Below are positions 16,263-23,694 of a stretch of 64,000 nt of DNA, piece by piece. A program made the translations under genes and the position numbers. How positions within the stretch are numbered: position 1 is the stretch's first letter; each line of letters starts with the position of its first letter. Location: the NCBI RefSeq assembly GCF_029265375.1, contig NZ_JAJUJJ010000008.1, positions 35,168-99,167 of the forward strand, given 5' to 3'. Below the pieces are notes generated by a model, which was not told the DNA's origin, searched no databases, and saw only the letters and a list, made by a program, of their open reading frames with translations. Source of the DNA: Nesterenkonia sp. GTDB lineage: Bacteria; Actinomycetota; Actinomycetes; Actinomycetales; Micrococcaceae.

Positions 16263-17266
16263 GGCGTGCCTTCTGCGCGCTGGGCCATGGCCGAGGCGTA
16301 GAGGCAGATGCCAGCGGCCGCTGCGACGTTGAGCGATTCAGCCTGCCCGTAGAGCGGAATGGAGACCGCCGCATCAGCCAGATCGCGCTCAGCCGGGCTC
16401 AGTCCGTGCGCCTCATTGCCGAACAGCCACACAGTGCGGCGCTGCAGGCTCGGAGCACCGGCGCCGGCCTGCAGCTGCGCCAGCGAGAGGTTTGCGTACC
16501 CGTGGGCAGCAAGGATCTGCAGTCCACGGGCTCTGAAGTCATCTGCCGCAGCGGCGGGGTCCACCCCGGTGAGGACCGGCAGGTGGAAGTGGGAGCCTGC
16601 GGCGGCGCGGACCACCTTCGGCGCCCAGGGGTCTGTGGTGCCGGGGGACAGTACGACGGCGTCAGCGCCGGCCGCGTCCGCCACTCGGATGATGGTTCCG
16701 GCGTTGCCCGGGTCCTGGACTCCCAGCAGCGCTGCGCCAAGCCGCATGCGGTCGGCAAGCAGGGCCTGGGCTTCAGGGCCGGGATTGCGAGGGATCCGGC
16801 AGACGGTCAGCACCCCTTGGGGGGTCTCGGCGTCGCTCATCGCCTGCAGGGTCGCAGAGGTGGCTTCCCGGAGGAAGAACCGTGCCCCACGCGGCAGCTG
16901 GGCCTGCGGGTCGAAGAGGACCCCGCGGGCCTGGTCCACCAGGGCGGCCAGATCGGGGTGCTGCTCCAGCGCCTCGGATGTGAAGTAGAGCGCGTCCAGC
17001 TGCGGCAGCAGGTGCGGATCACCGCTGGGTATGTGCCCTGCACCTGGGGCAGGCTCGGCCTCCCCGGCGGGCGCTGCGGGGTCTGGGCCGGCGGGGTCTG
17101 GGCCGGCATCGTGGCGGGCCAGCCACAGGCGCAGCGCCTCGCGCACCGGCTGCGGTCCTTCGGCGACGAACAGTCCCTGCTTGCGGCGGCCGGCCCGGCT
17201 GGACAGGGCGGCGACCTTCTTGACCCGGTCGCTGCGCGGATTGTCCATCAGATACTCATCGGCCAC
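16259..17266 (-). CDS. TrmH/SpoU family 2'-O-methyltransferase (RNA)
   Basis: 335 aa. Knotted SPOUT-class enzyme methylating a ribose 2'-OH in rRNA or tRNA using SAM. The three SpoU motifs are present: motif 1 around DPGNAGTIIRVADAAGADAV, motif 2 in WLFGNEAHGLS, motif 3 in SIPLYGQAESLNVAAAAGI. The N-terminal substrate-binding domain starts with RSDRVKKVAALSSRAGRR and contains a Pro/Ala/Gly-rich insert near residue 70. I use the GTG at 17266, which has AAGGAG 7 nt upstream; the alternative ATG is at 17248. It follows rplT, usual in actinobacteria. Confidence 0.9.
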   Translation of the reverse strand: MADEYLMDNPRSDRVKKVAALSSRAGRRKQGLFVAEGPQPVREALRLWLARHDAGPDPAGPDPAAPAGEAEPAPGAGHIPSGDPHLLPQLDALYFTSEALEQHPDLAALVDQARGVLFDPQAQLPRGARFFLREATSATLQAMSDAETPQGVLTVCRIPRNPGPEAQALLADRMRLGAALLGVQDPGNAGTIIRVADAAGADAVVLSPGTTDPWAPKVVRAAAGSHFHLPVLTGVDPAAAADDFRARGLQILAAHGYANLSLAQLQAGAGAPSLQRRTVWLFGNEAHGLSPAERDLADAAVSIPLYGQAESLNVAAAAGICLYASAMAQRAEGTP

Positions 17267-17283
17267 AGGTCTGCTCCTTCTGC

Positions 17284-17343
17284 TGTGCGGGGGCGTGCGC
17301 CCGTACCTCCTGGTGTGCGGGAGTGTGCGCCCACCTCCCCATT
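17284..17343. repeat. Imperfect 30-bp tandem duplication
   Basis: Two copies starting at 17284 and 17314 share TGTGCGGG.G.GTGCGCCC with two mismatches over 19 bases. It lies in the 199-bp gap between rplT and the methyltransferase gene. Probably a small local duplication of a GC-rich stem. Confidence 0.5.
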
Positions 17344-17403
17344 CTGCCCTGCGAGCCCGGCGGGCGAGGCCCATGCGGGCTTCGATCCCCGGCGCGGCAA
17401 TGA

Positions 17404-17441
17404 GAAAGCGCCGCCTCCCGGAGTGGGACGGCGGCGCTTTC
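17404..17441 (-). terminator. Strong terminator after rplT
   Basis: A perfect 12-bp stem, GAAAGCGCCGCC with GGCGGCGCTTTC, and a 14-base loop lie 25 nt after the rplT stop codon. It should end the infC-rpmI-rplT transcript and separate it from the methyltransferase gene. Confidence 0.8.
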
Positions 17442-17465
17442 GCCGGTTCGGCTGCTGCCGGGGAC

Positions 17466-17846
17466 TCAGGCGCGGGGGGCGTTGACGTCCTCAGGCAGGG
17501 CGTTGCGTGCGGTCTCCACCAGCGACTCGAAGGTCTTGGCGTCGGAGACGGCCAGCTCGGCCAGCATACGGCGGTCAACCTCCACACCGGCGGCCTTCAG
17601 GCCCTGGATGAACCGGTTGTAGGTCAGGCCGTGAGCGCGGGAGGCAGCGTTGATGCGCTGGATCCACAGGCGGCGGAAATCGCCCTTGCGCTTCTTCCGG
17701 TGCTGGTAGTTGTAGGTGTAGCTGTGCAGCAGCTGCTCCTTGGCCTTGCGGTAGAGGCGGGAGCGCTGTCCGCGGTAGCCGGAGGCCCGGTCGAGGACCT
17801 TGCGGCGCTTCTTGTGGGCGTTCAGTGCCCTTTTCACACGTGCCAT
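17466..17846 (-). CDS. rplT: 50S ribosomal protein L20
   Basis: 126 aa. Primary 23S rRNA-binding protein needed for early 50S assembly. N-terminal [18 protein letters not shown] and the RIKGYRGQ-like [18 protein letters not shown] are family hallmarks; the C-terminal globular part includes [13 protein letters not shown] and LAVSDAKTF. It lies 95 bp after rpmI in the classic infC-rpmI-rplT order. Confidence 0.98.
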   Translation of the reverse strand: MARVKRALNAHKKRRKVLDRASGYRGQRSRLYRKAKEQLLHSYTYNYQHRKKRKGDFRRLWIQRINAASRAHGLTYNRFIQGLKAAGVEVDRRMLAELAVSDAKTFESLVETARNALPEDVNAPRA

Positions 17847-17941
17847 GTGTCAGTTTCTCCTGTGAGTCTTACGTAAGTCTTCGCGGGCCGCACCCAGCGG
17901 CCCGGCCGGATGCGCACGCATCCGCAGTGCAGCTGCGGGCT

Positions 17942-18136
17942 TTACTTGCCCAGCATCTTCTTGATGCGGCCCTCGTCTGCCTTGGTGACGATCTGGTCCT
18001 TCGCCAGGCGACGGGTCAGGCGGGAAGACTTGTGCTCCAGGTAGTGGCGACGGTTGGCCTGCTGGCGCTTGATCTTTCCGGAGCCGGTGAGCTTGAAACG
18101 CTTCTTGGCGCCGGAGTGCGTCTTGTTCTTCGGCAT
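17942..18136 (-). CDS. rpmI: 50S ribosomal protein L35
   Basis: 64 aa, standard length. [20 protein letters not shown] is the diagnostic N-terminus. A purine-rich GAAGGAGAA precedes the ATG at 18136. Further upstream the frame is open but noncoding in character. Confidence 0.98.
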   Translation of the reverse strand: MPKNKTHSGAKKRFKLTGSGKIKRQQANRRHYLEHKSSRLTRRLAKDQIVTKADEGRIKKMLGK

Positions 18137-18394
18137 GATGCCGTTCTCCTTCGTTCGTTCGGACCTGCAGCACCTATGTGTCACGGGGATCCCGTCACGG
18201 CGGTGCAGAGGTGGATCATCGCCCAGACTCCCGGCCTGGGGAGATCCCTTTGTCATGGGTCGCCCCGCCGCGCCGGCGCAGACGCGCGGCGCAGGCCGAG
18301 TGACCCAACCGTCCATAGTACGCCAGTGCCGTCGGGAGACGAAATTGTCTCCCGAGGCCGGCTCAGCGCCGCCGATGGTCGACGGCGGATCTGC
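18137..18394 (-). promoter_or_regulatory. infC-rpmI intergenic leader with hairpin and -10-like element
   Basis: 258 bp, longer than the usual infC-rpmI gap. On the minus strand it contains a perfect 8-bp hairpin, CGGGAGAC-loop-GTCTCCCG (18333-18354), soon after the infC stop, then TACTAT (18315-18320), a good -10 with no convincing -35. The rest is GC-rich and includes a CGGGGATCCCG palindrome close to rpmI. This may be a partial terminator plus an internal promoter or an L20/L35 autoregulatory leader; the elements are visible, the function is inferred. Confidence 0.4.
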
Positions 18395-19102
18395 TCAGAG
18401 GTTCTTCAGCTCGTCCGGCAGGTAGTCGGCCATGGAGTTCGACAGCGGCTTGACGTCCTTCTCGTCAGTGGAGACGCGCTCCTGACGCTGCTGGGTCTTC
18501 CGCGCCCGGCGCTCGTTCTTCGCCTTGGCGCGAGCCTTGTTCTCCTCGTTATCGGCGACGACGTCGCTGCCGCCGCTCTTGGCCTGCTGCGCCTTGGTGC
18601 GCAGCGGTCCGACCACCATCACCATATGGCGGCCGTCCTGACGCGGGGCCGACTCGACCTGGCCGAGGTCCTCGACGTCCTCGCTGAAGCGCTGCAGCAG
18701 CCGCACGCCCATCTCCGGGCGCTGCTGCTCACGGCCGCGGAACTGGATCATCGCCTTGACCTTGTCACCTGCCTCCAGGAAGCGGCGTGCGTGGCCCACC
18801 TTGGTGTTGTAGTCGTGATCGTCGATCTTCAGCCGGAAGCGGACTTCCTTCAGCGTGGTGGTCGACTGGTTCTTCCGGGACTCCCGGGCTTTGACCGCCG
18901 CCTCGTACTTCCACTTGCCGAAGTCCATCAGCTTGCATACCGGCGGTTTGGCCTGGGGTGCCACCTCCACCAGATCCAAATCAGCTTCGCCCGCCAAACG
19001 CAGTGCGTCTTCGATTCTGACGATGCCCACCTGCTCCCCCTGGGGGCCTACAAGGCGGACCTCTGGCACTCGGATGCGGTTATTGATACGTGGTTCGCTG
19101 AT
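18395..19102 (-). CDS. infC: Translation initiation factor IF-3 (predicted AUC start)
   Basis: 235 aa from the predicted start. IF-3 binds the 30S subunit and proofreads start-codon pairing. N-domain: [21 protein letters not shown]-domain: [17 protein letters not shown] and [14 protein letters not shown]. It has a Lys/Arg-rich C-terminal extension, as in many actinobacteria. The homologous N-terminus (ISEPRIN) begins at an ATC codon (19100-19102) with AGGAG 8 nt upstream. No ATG/GTG/TTG is comparably placed; the nearest in-frame GTG is 57 nt further up. An AUC start would allow IF-3 autorepression, as known for the AUU start of E. coli infC. Confidence 0.95.
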   Translation of the reverse strand: MSEPRINNRIRVPEVRLVGPQGEQVGIVRIEDALRLAGEADLDLVEVAPQAKPPVCKLMDFGKWKYEAAVKARESRKNQSTTTLKEVRFRLKIDDHDYNTKVGHARRFLEAGDKVKAMIQFRGREQQRPEMGVRLLQRFSEDVEDLGQVESAPRQDGRHMVMVVGPLRTKAQQAKSGGSDVVADNEENKARAKAKNERRARKTQQRQERVSTDEKDVKPLSNSMADYLPDELKNL

Positions 19103-19198
19103 CTGTCCTGCTCCTGATTCGATGCGGTGTGATTGTGAAGGGTCTGCGTCCGGGCACACGTTGGCGCGGCGGAATCAGACTGTGTCAAGCTTATCAGC

Positions 19199-19573
19199 AT
19201 GACCAGTGACCAGAACACCCCGGAGGACCACCTCCCCAGCCCGGCAGAGGCCCAGGCGCGCGACATCGCTGAGGTACCGGCAGTGGAGCTCATCAACACT
19301 GTGGCCGTGCACCTGATGAGCGCGGCAGCGGTGAAGACCGGACTCGCCGAGGGCCCCGACGCCGCAGAGCTCAAGGACCTCGACGAGGCGCGCAAACTCA
19401 TCACCGCCCTGGCTGGTCTGGTCACTGCCGCCGCCCCGGAGGTCGGCTCCACCCACGCCGCGCCGCTGCGGGACGGGCTGCGTTCGCTGCAGCTGGCCTT
19501 CCGCGAAGAGTCGCTGGTGCCCGATGCCCCCGGTCAGGGCCCGGGTGAGAAGTGGACCGGCCCGGTGAACTGA
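19199..19573 (+). CDS. DUF1844 domain-containing protein
   Basis: 124 aa. The conserved core is PAVELINTVAVHLMSAAAVKTGL, then PDAAELKDLDEARKLITALAGL, typical of DUF1844, often found divergent from infC in actinobacteria. It is mostly helical with no TM. Function unknown. The 96-bp gap to infC must hold both promoters; I could not place them with confidence. Confidence 0.85.
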   Translation: MTSDQNTPEDHLPSPAEAQARDIAEVPAVELINTVAVHLMSAAAVKTGLAEGPDAAELKDLDEARKLITALAGLVTAAAPEVGSTHAAPLRDGLRSLQLAFREESLVPDAPGQGPGEKWTGPVN

Positions 19574-19605
19574 GCCCACTCACCCCCTGGGGACGCCGCG
19601 TCCCG

Positions 19606-19625
19606 GATGCCGCAGCTGCGGCATC
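19606..19625 (+). terminator. Perfect 20-bp palindrome after DUF1844
   Basis: GATGCCGCAG is directly followed by its reverse complement CTGCGGCATC, 32 bp after the DUF1844 stop codon. As RNA it gives an 8-bp stem with a 4-base loop, a likely terminator isolating DUF1844 from the glycosyltransferase operon. A dimeric operator is an alternative. Confidence 0.55.
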
Positions 19626-19635
19626 GGAAGCAAAA

Positions 19636-19699
19636 ATGAGAAAACTGCCGCACTTTCTCATACAGCTCTCACTGTGATCTCACCTTCGCCCGCGACAGT
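19636..19699 (+). promoter_or_regulatory. Operator/promoter of the glycan operon (site A)
   Basis: ATGAGA (19636-19641) and TCTCAT (19656-19661) form an inverted pair with 14 bp between; the arms extend to 8 bp, ATGAGAAA/TTTCTCAT. TCTCA then recurs at 19667 and 19678, exactly 11 bp apart each time. Eleven bases after the last copy lies GACAGT (19694-19699), a -10-like hexamer 8 nt before the ATG at 19708. Direct repeats at 11-bp period near -35 are typical of OmpR/PhoB-family binding. Similar elements occur at about 28240 and 31052. Confidence 0.6.
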
Positions 19700-19707
19700 G
19701 GGTGGCT

Positions 19708-20955
19708 ATGAGCATCACAGTCGCGATGTATTCGCACGACTCAGTGGGTCTGGGGCACGCCCGGCGCAACCGGGCCCTGGCGCACGCCCTGGCCGCAGAC
19801 CTGCCGCGGATCACCGGCCAGCGGGTCAGGGGCCTGCTGATCGCCGGACACCCGGGAGCCACCGCCGACACTCTGCCCGAGGGCTGGGACTGGCTGGTGC
19901 TGCCGGGATTCACCCGCACCCAGGACGGCTACCAGTGCCGCAGCCTGGATGTGAGCACCGAGCGGCTGTGGCACCTGCGCAGCTCCACCGCAGCAGCCGC
20001 ACTGGAGGCGATGAGCCCGGATCTGCTGATCGTGGACCGGCACGCCTTCGGCGTCGACAATGAGCTGCTGCCGGCCCTGGAGACTCTGCGCGCGGTGGGG
20101 ACCCGCTGCGTCCTGGGCATGCGCGAGGTGCTGGACTCCCCCGACGTCGCCCGCCGCGAATGGGCCCGGATCGGCGGCCCGCGTGCAGTATCTCACTACT
20201 ACGACTCGCTGTGGATCTACGGCGACCGCAGCATCTACGATCCGGTGGCCACCGGCGAGATCCCGCCCGAGCTGGCCGGACGCACCCGCTTCACCGGCTA
20301 CCTCTCCCACGGCCGGCCGGAGGACCCGCTGACCCGATCCAGCATCCGGGCCGAACAGCCCTACCTGCTCACCATGGTCGGCGGGGGCTCCGACGGCGGC
20401 CCCATCGGACTGGCAGCCGCCCAGGCCACGCTGCCCGAGGGGCACCAGCACCTGATCCTCACCGGCCCTCAGATGCCGGCGGCCGACCATGACCGGATTC
20501 TGGACGCAGTGCGCAGCAGCGGTGCTGAGCGGGGCCGGATCCGCGTGACCCGCTACGCCCCGCACGTGCCGATGCTGGTGCGCGACGCCGCTGCCGTGGT
20601 CTCCATGGGCGGGTACAACTCCCTGGCCGAGATCATGGCCACCACCACCCCGGCCCTGATCGTTCCGCGCAGCGCCCGCCGCCAGGAGCAGCCCCGCCGC
20701 GCCGCGGCGCTTGCCGCCGCCGGAGCTGTGGAGACCCTTCCCCCCGAACAGCTGACTGCCGAGACCCTGACCAGCTGGTACGCCGACGCCGCCCGCCGCA
20801 GAACAGTCCGCGACAGCGTAGACCTGGACGGGCTGACCCGCATCGGCGACTTCGCCGCCGACGAGCTTCCCCCTGACACCCCCGGTGCGGCCGCCCAGTT
20901 CGCCGCGGCCGCTGCCGAACAGAACCACGAGAGGTCGATTCCCCATGCCCGCTGA
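19708..20955 (+). CDS. Glycosyltransferase, MurG-like fold (COG4671 type)
   Basis: 415 aa; a GTG at 19702 would add two residues. The GT-B N-domain begins MSITVAMYSHDSVGLGHARRN, typical of COG4671 predicted glycosyltransferases. The C-domain has VGGGSDGG, RYAPHVPMLVRDAAAVVSMGGYNSLAE and PALIVPRSARRQEQPRRA, matching MurG/GT28-like nucleotide-sugar binding. It should transfer a sugar to a lipid or glycan acceptor on the cytoplasmic side. First gene of a six-gene coupled operon; weak or no Shine-Dalgarno, probably leaderless. Confidence 0.85.
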   Translation: MSITVAMYSHDSVGLGHARRNRALAHALAADLPRITGQRVRGLLIAGHPGATADTLPEGWDWLVLPGFTRTQDGYQCRSLDVSTERLWHLRSSTAAAALEAMSPDLLIVDRHAFGVDNELLPALETLRAVGTRCVLGMREVLDSPDVARREWARIGGPRAVSHYYDSLWIYGDRSIYDPVATGEIPPELAGRTRFTGYLSHGRPEDPLTRSSIRAEQPYLLTMVGGGSDGGPIGLAAAQATLPEGHQHLILTGPQMPAADHDRILDAVRSSGAERGRIRVTRYAPHVPMLVRDAAAVVSMGGYNSLAEIMATTTPALIVPRSARRQEQPRRAAALAAAGAVETLPPEQLTAETLTSWYADAARRRTVRDSVDLDGLTRIGDFAADELPPDTPGAAAQFAAAAAEQNHERSIPHAR

Positions 20956-22486
20956 GCCGCAGCCCACCGCAGAGCAGAGCCCGCAGCCCGGCGCACCTGA
21001 TCCGGTGCCCGCCGTCGCGCACGCCGCAGCTGAGTCGGCCGCCCCCGCGTCCCCGCAGGCCGGCCAGCCCGGCACGCCAGTGGTCGGCTACGTACTGAAG
21101 ATGTATCCGCGCTTCTCCGAAACGTTCATCGTCTCCGAGATCCTAGCCCGTGAGGCCGCCGGCGAACGGATCGTCATCTTCTCCCTGCGCACTCCCACCG
21201 ACGCGCGGTTCCACGCAGAGCTGGCCAGGGTCAAAGCACCGGTGATCCAGATCCCGCGCACCTCCAACGCCTCCAAAATGTGGGAGCGCATCGGGGAGGT
21301 CGCCGGCCAGCAGGATCTTCAGACCGGCATCGCCCGTGCTCTGCCGGATCTGCTGGCCAGCGAGAGCGACGACGCCTTTCAGGCGGTCATGCTCGCCCAG
21401 GCCGCCCGGGAGGCAGGGGTGACCCACCTCCATGCTCACTTCGCCTCGGTGGCCACCACTGTGGCCCGGCTGGCCGGGATGATCGCTGGACTGCCCTACT
21501 CCTTCACCGCCCATGCCAAGGACATCTTCCACGAAGAGGTCGACCAGCAGCTGCTGCAGCGCAAACTCGCCGAAGCCCACCATGCGGTGACCATCTCCGA
21601 GTACAACCTCCGCCACCTGCGCCGCTGCTTCCCCGACGCCACCGCCACGCTCCATCTGGTGCGCAACGGCCTGAACCTGGACCGGTTCCCCTACACCCCG
21701 CAGCGACCGCAGCGCGCCGTCCCACGCATCCTGGCGGTGGGCCGGCTGGTGGAGAAGAAGGGCTTCGGCCTGCTGATCGACGCGGTGGCGCAGCTGCGCA
21801 GCCGCGGCATCCGGGTCACCGCCGACATCGCCGGGGACGGGCCGCTGGCGGCGGAGCTGGAGGAGAAGATCACCGCCTATGACCTCCACGACGACGTCCA
21901 CCTGCTCGGCCCGCGCACACAGGCTGAGATCACCGAGCTGCTGGGCAGCCACGACGTCTTCGCCGCGCCCTTCGTGATCGGCAGCGACGGCAACGCCGAC
22001 GGATTGCCCACCGTGCTGCTGGAGGCTATGGCGCGCGGCATCCGCTGCGTGGCCGCCGACGTGACCGCAGTAGGCGAAGTCATCCGCGGCGAGCCGCACA
22101 GCGCTCCGGACTCCGGCCCCTGGCGCCGGGAGACCGGCTGGCTGGTGCCCACCGGCGACCTTCAGGCACTGACTGAGGCGCTGGCTGAGGCTGTGCAGCC
22201 CGGTGACCACACCGCCATGACCGATGCGGCCCGCCGGCTGGTGGCCGAGCAGTTCGACTCACACCGCCAAGCCCAGCAGCTGCGCGCCCTGGTGGCCTCC
22301 CCCACCGGCGCCGCTGCGCCGCAGAACGGACGGCAGCAGACCGAACCCGGCACCGCCGCGCGCAGCGCCCCAGCCGCCCCGGCGGCGGCCATCCCCGCAG
22401 CAGAGGCCTCCCGCGCTGAAGCCCCCGCCAGCCTCGCCGCGGATCACGCCCTCGGGGCCCCGGAGGGCCGGGAGGTGCGCGTATGA
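20945..22486 (+). CDS. Glycosyltransferase family 4 (WcaL/colanic-acid type)
   Basis: 513 aa. After a ~45-residue Pro/Ala/Gln-rich disordered N-terminus comes VGYVLKMYPRFSETFIVSEI, the signature opening of WcaL-like GTs. HLHAHFAS, FTAHAKDIF, VRNGLNLDRF, AVGRLVEKKGFGLLIDA and GNADGLPTVLLEAMARG mark the GT-B fold, with the E-x7-E-like donor site. The ~75 C-terminal residues are again Ala/Pro-rich. The ATG at 20945 overlaps the upstream gene by 11 bp. A role in polymer or glycolipid sugar addition is inferred. Confidence 0.88.
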   Translation: MPAEPQPTAEQSPQPGAPDPVPAVAHAAAESAAPASPQAGQPGTPVVGYVLKMYPRFSETFIVSEILAREAAGERIVIFSLRTPTDARFHAELARVKAPVIQIPRTSNASKMWERIGEVAGQQDLQTGIARALPDLLASESDDAFQAVMLAQAAREAGVTHLHAHFASVATTVARLAGMIAGLPYSFTAHAKDIFHEEVDQQLLQRKLAEAHHAVTISEYNLRHLRRCFPDATATLHLVRNGLNLDRFPYTPQRPQRAVPRILAVGRLVEKKGFGLLIDAVAQLRSRGIRVTADIAGDGPLAAELEEKITAYDLHDDVHLLGPRTQAEITELLGSHDVFAAPFVIGSDGNADGLPTVLLEAMARGIRCVAADVTAVGEVIRGEPHSAPDSGPWRRETGWLVPTGDLQALTEALAEAVQPGDHTAMTDAARRLVAEQFDSHRQAQQLRALVASPTGAAAPQNGRQQTEPGTAARSAPAAPAAAIPAAEASRAEAPASLAADHALGAPEGREVRV

Positions 22487-23694
22487 GGATCGCCTATTTC
22501 CTCGCCGACCCAGGCATCGGGATCTTCGGCACCAAGGGAGCCAGCGTCCACGCCCAGGAGATGATCCGGGCCTTCCGGCAGCTGGGCCACGAGGTCACCG
22601 TCTACTGCACCAAGCGCGGCAACCGTGCCGGTGACCCCTCCACTGAGGCGGTCCCGTCGGACCTGCGCACCCTGCCGGTCTTTGAGGTCCCGGTCACTGG
22701 AGCCAAGGGAGCCGCTGAGCGGGAGCAGACCGTGGCCCGGGCCTCGGCCCGCATGGCCGCGCTGGCGGCCGACGGCGGCTATGACCTCCTCTACGAGCGG
22801 TACTCGCTGTTCTCCACCGCCGGAGCCCAGCTCAGCCAGCGCAGCGGTGCACCGCTGGTGCTGGAGGTCAACGCACCCCTGCTGGCTGAGCAGGCCGCCC
22901 ACCGGAGCCTGCACGACACCACCGGGGCCATGGACGCCACACTGCGCAGCGTCACCGAGGCCGCACTGGTCTCCTGCGTCAGCGAGCCGGTGGCCGACTG
23001 GGTGCGCTGCCTGCTGGCACCCGAGCCTCAGCAGGCCCGACCTGCCGTGATGGTCACCCCCAACGGGGTCAACACCGACCGGTTCACGCCCAGCGCCGGC
23101 CCAGGGGATCGGTTCACGGTCGGCTTCCTCGGTACCCTGAAGCCCTGGCACGGCACCGAGTCGCTGCTGGAGGCCTTCGCCTCCGCGGGCGCACAGAACC
23201 GCAGCAGCTGGCGCCTGGAGATCCTGGGCGACGGTCCGCGCGCTGAGCAGCTGCAGTCCTCGGCCGTCCAGCTCGGCGTCGCCGACCAGGTGCACTTCCA
23301 CGGCGCCCTGCCGCCGGAGCAGGTTCCACAGGTGCTGCGCGGCTGGGATGCCGGCGTCGCCCCCTACCCGGCGCCCCAGCCCGGGGACACCCACTACTTC
23401 TCCCCGCTGAAGGTCTACGAATACATGGCCGCGGGGCTTCCCACGGTGGCCTCCGCCGTGGGAGAGCTGCCGGGCCTGATCCGCCACGGCGTCACCGGCC
23501 TGCTGGTCCCCGGCTCAGACATCTCGGCCCTGGCCGAAGCGCTGGATGAGCTGGGCGACTCACCGCAGCGGCGCCGCGCTATGGGGGCGGCCGCTCGATC
23601 TGAAGCCGAGGCCCACCACAGCTGGGGCAGCCGAGCCGCAGCGCTGCTGGCCGCACTGCCCTCCCGCGCGGGAATACAGGAGGTGCGCGCCTAA
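22483..23694 (+). CDS. Glycosyltransferase family 4
   Basis: 403 aa. N-domain MRIAYFLADPGIGIFGTKGASVHAQEM has the Gly-rich acceptor loop of GT4. C-domain: TPNGVNTDRF, VGFLGTLKPWHG, LEILGDGP, and SPLKVYEYMAAGLPTVASAVGELP with the donor-binding Glu residues. It overlaps the preceding gene by 4 bp and is followed directly by the ABC transporter. The third sugar-transfer step of this locus is predicted; donor and acceptor are unknown. Confidence 0.9.
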   Translation: MRIAYFLADPGIGIFGTKGASVHAQEMIRAFRQLGHEVTVYCTKRGNRAGDPSTEAVPSDLRTLPVFEVPVTGAKGAAEREQTVARASARMAALAADGGYDLLYERYSLFSTAGAQLSQRSGAPLVLEVNAPLLAEQAAHRSLHDTTGAMDATLRSVTEAALVSCVSEPVADWVRCLLAPEPQQARPAVMVTPNGVNTDRFTPSAGPGDRFTVGFLGTLKPWHGTESLLEAFASAGAQNRSSWRLEILGDGPRAEQLQSSAVQLGVADQVHFHGALPPEQVPQVLRGWDAGVAPYPAPQPGDTHYFSPLKVYEYMAAGLPTVASAVGELPGLIRHGVTGLLVPGSDISALAEALDELGDSPQRRRAMGAAARSEAEAHHSWGSRAAALLAALPSRAGIQEVRA

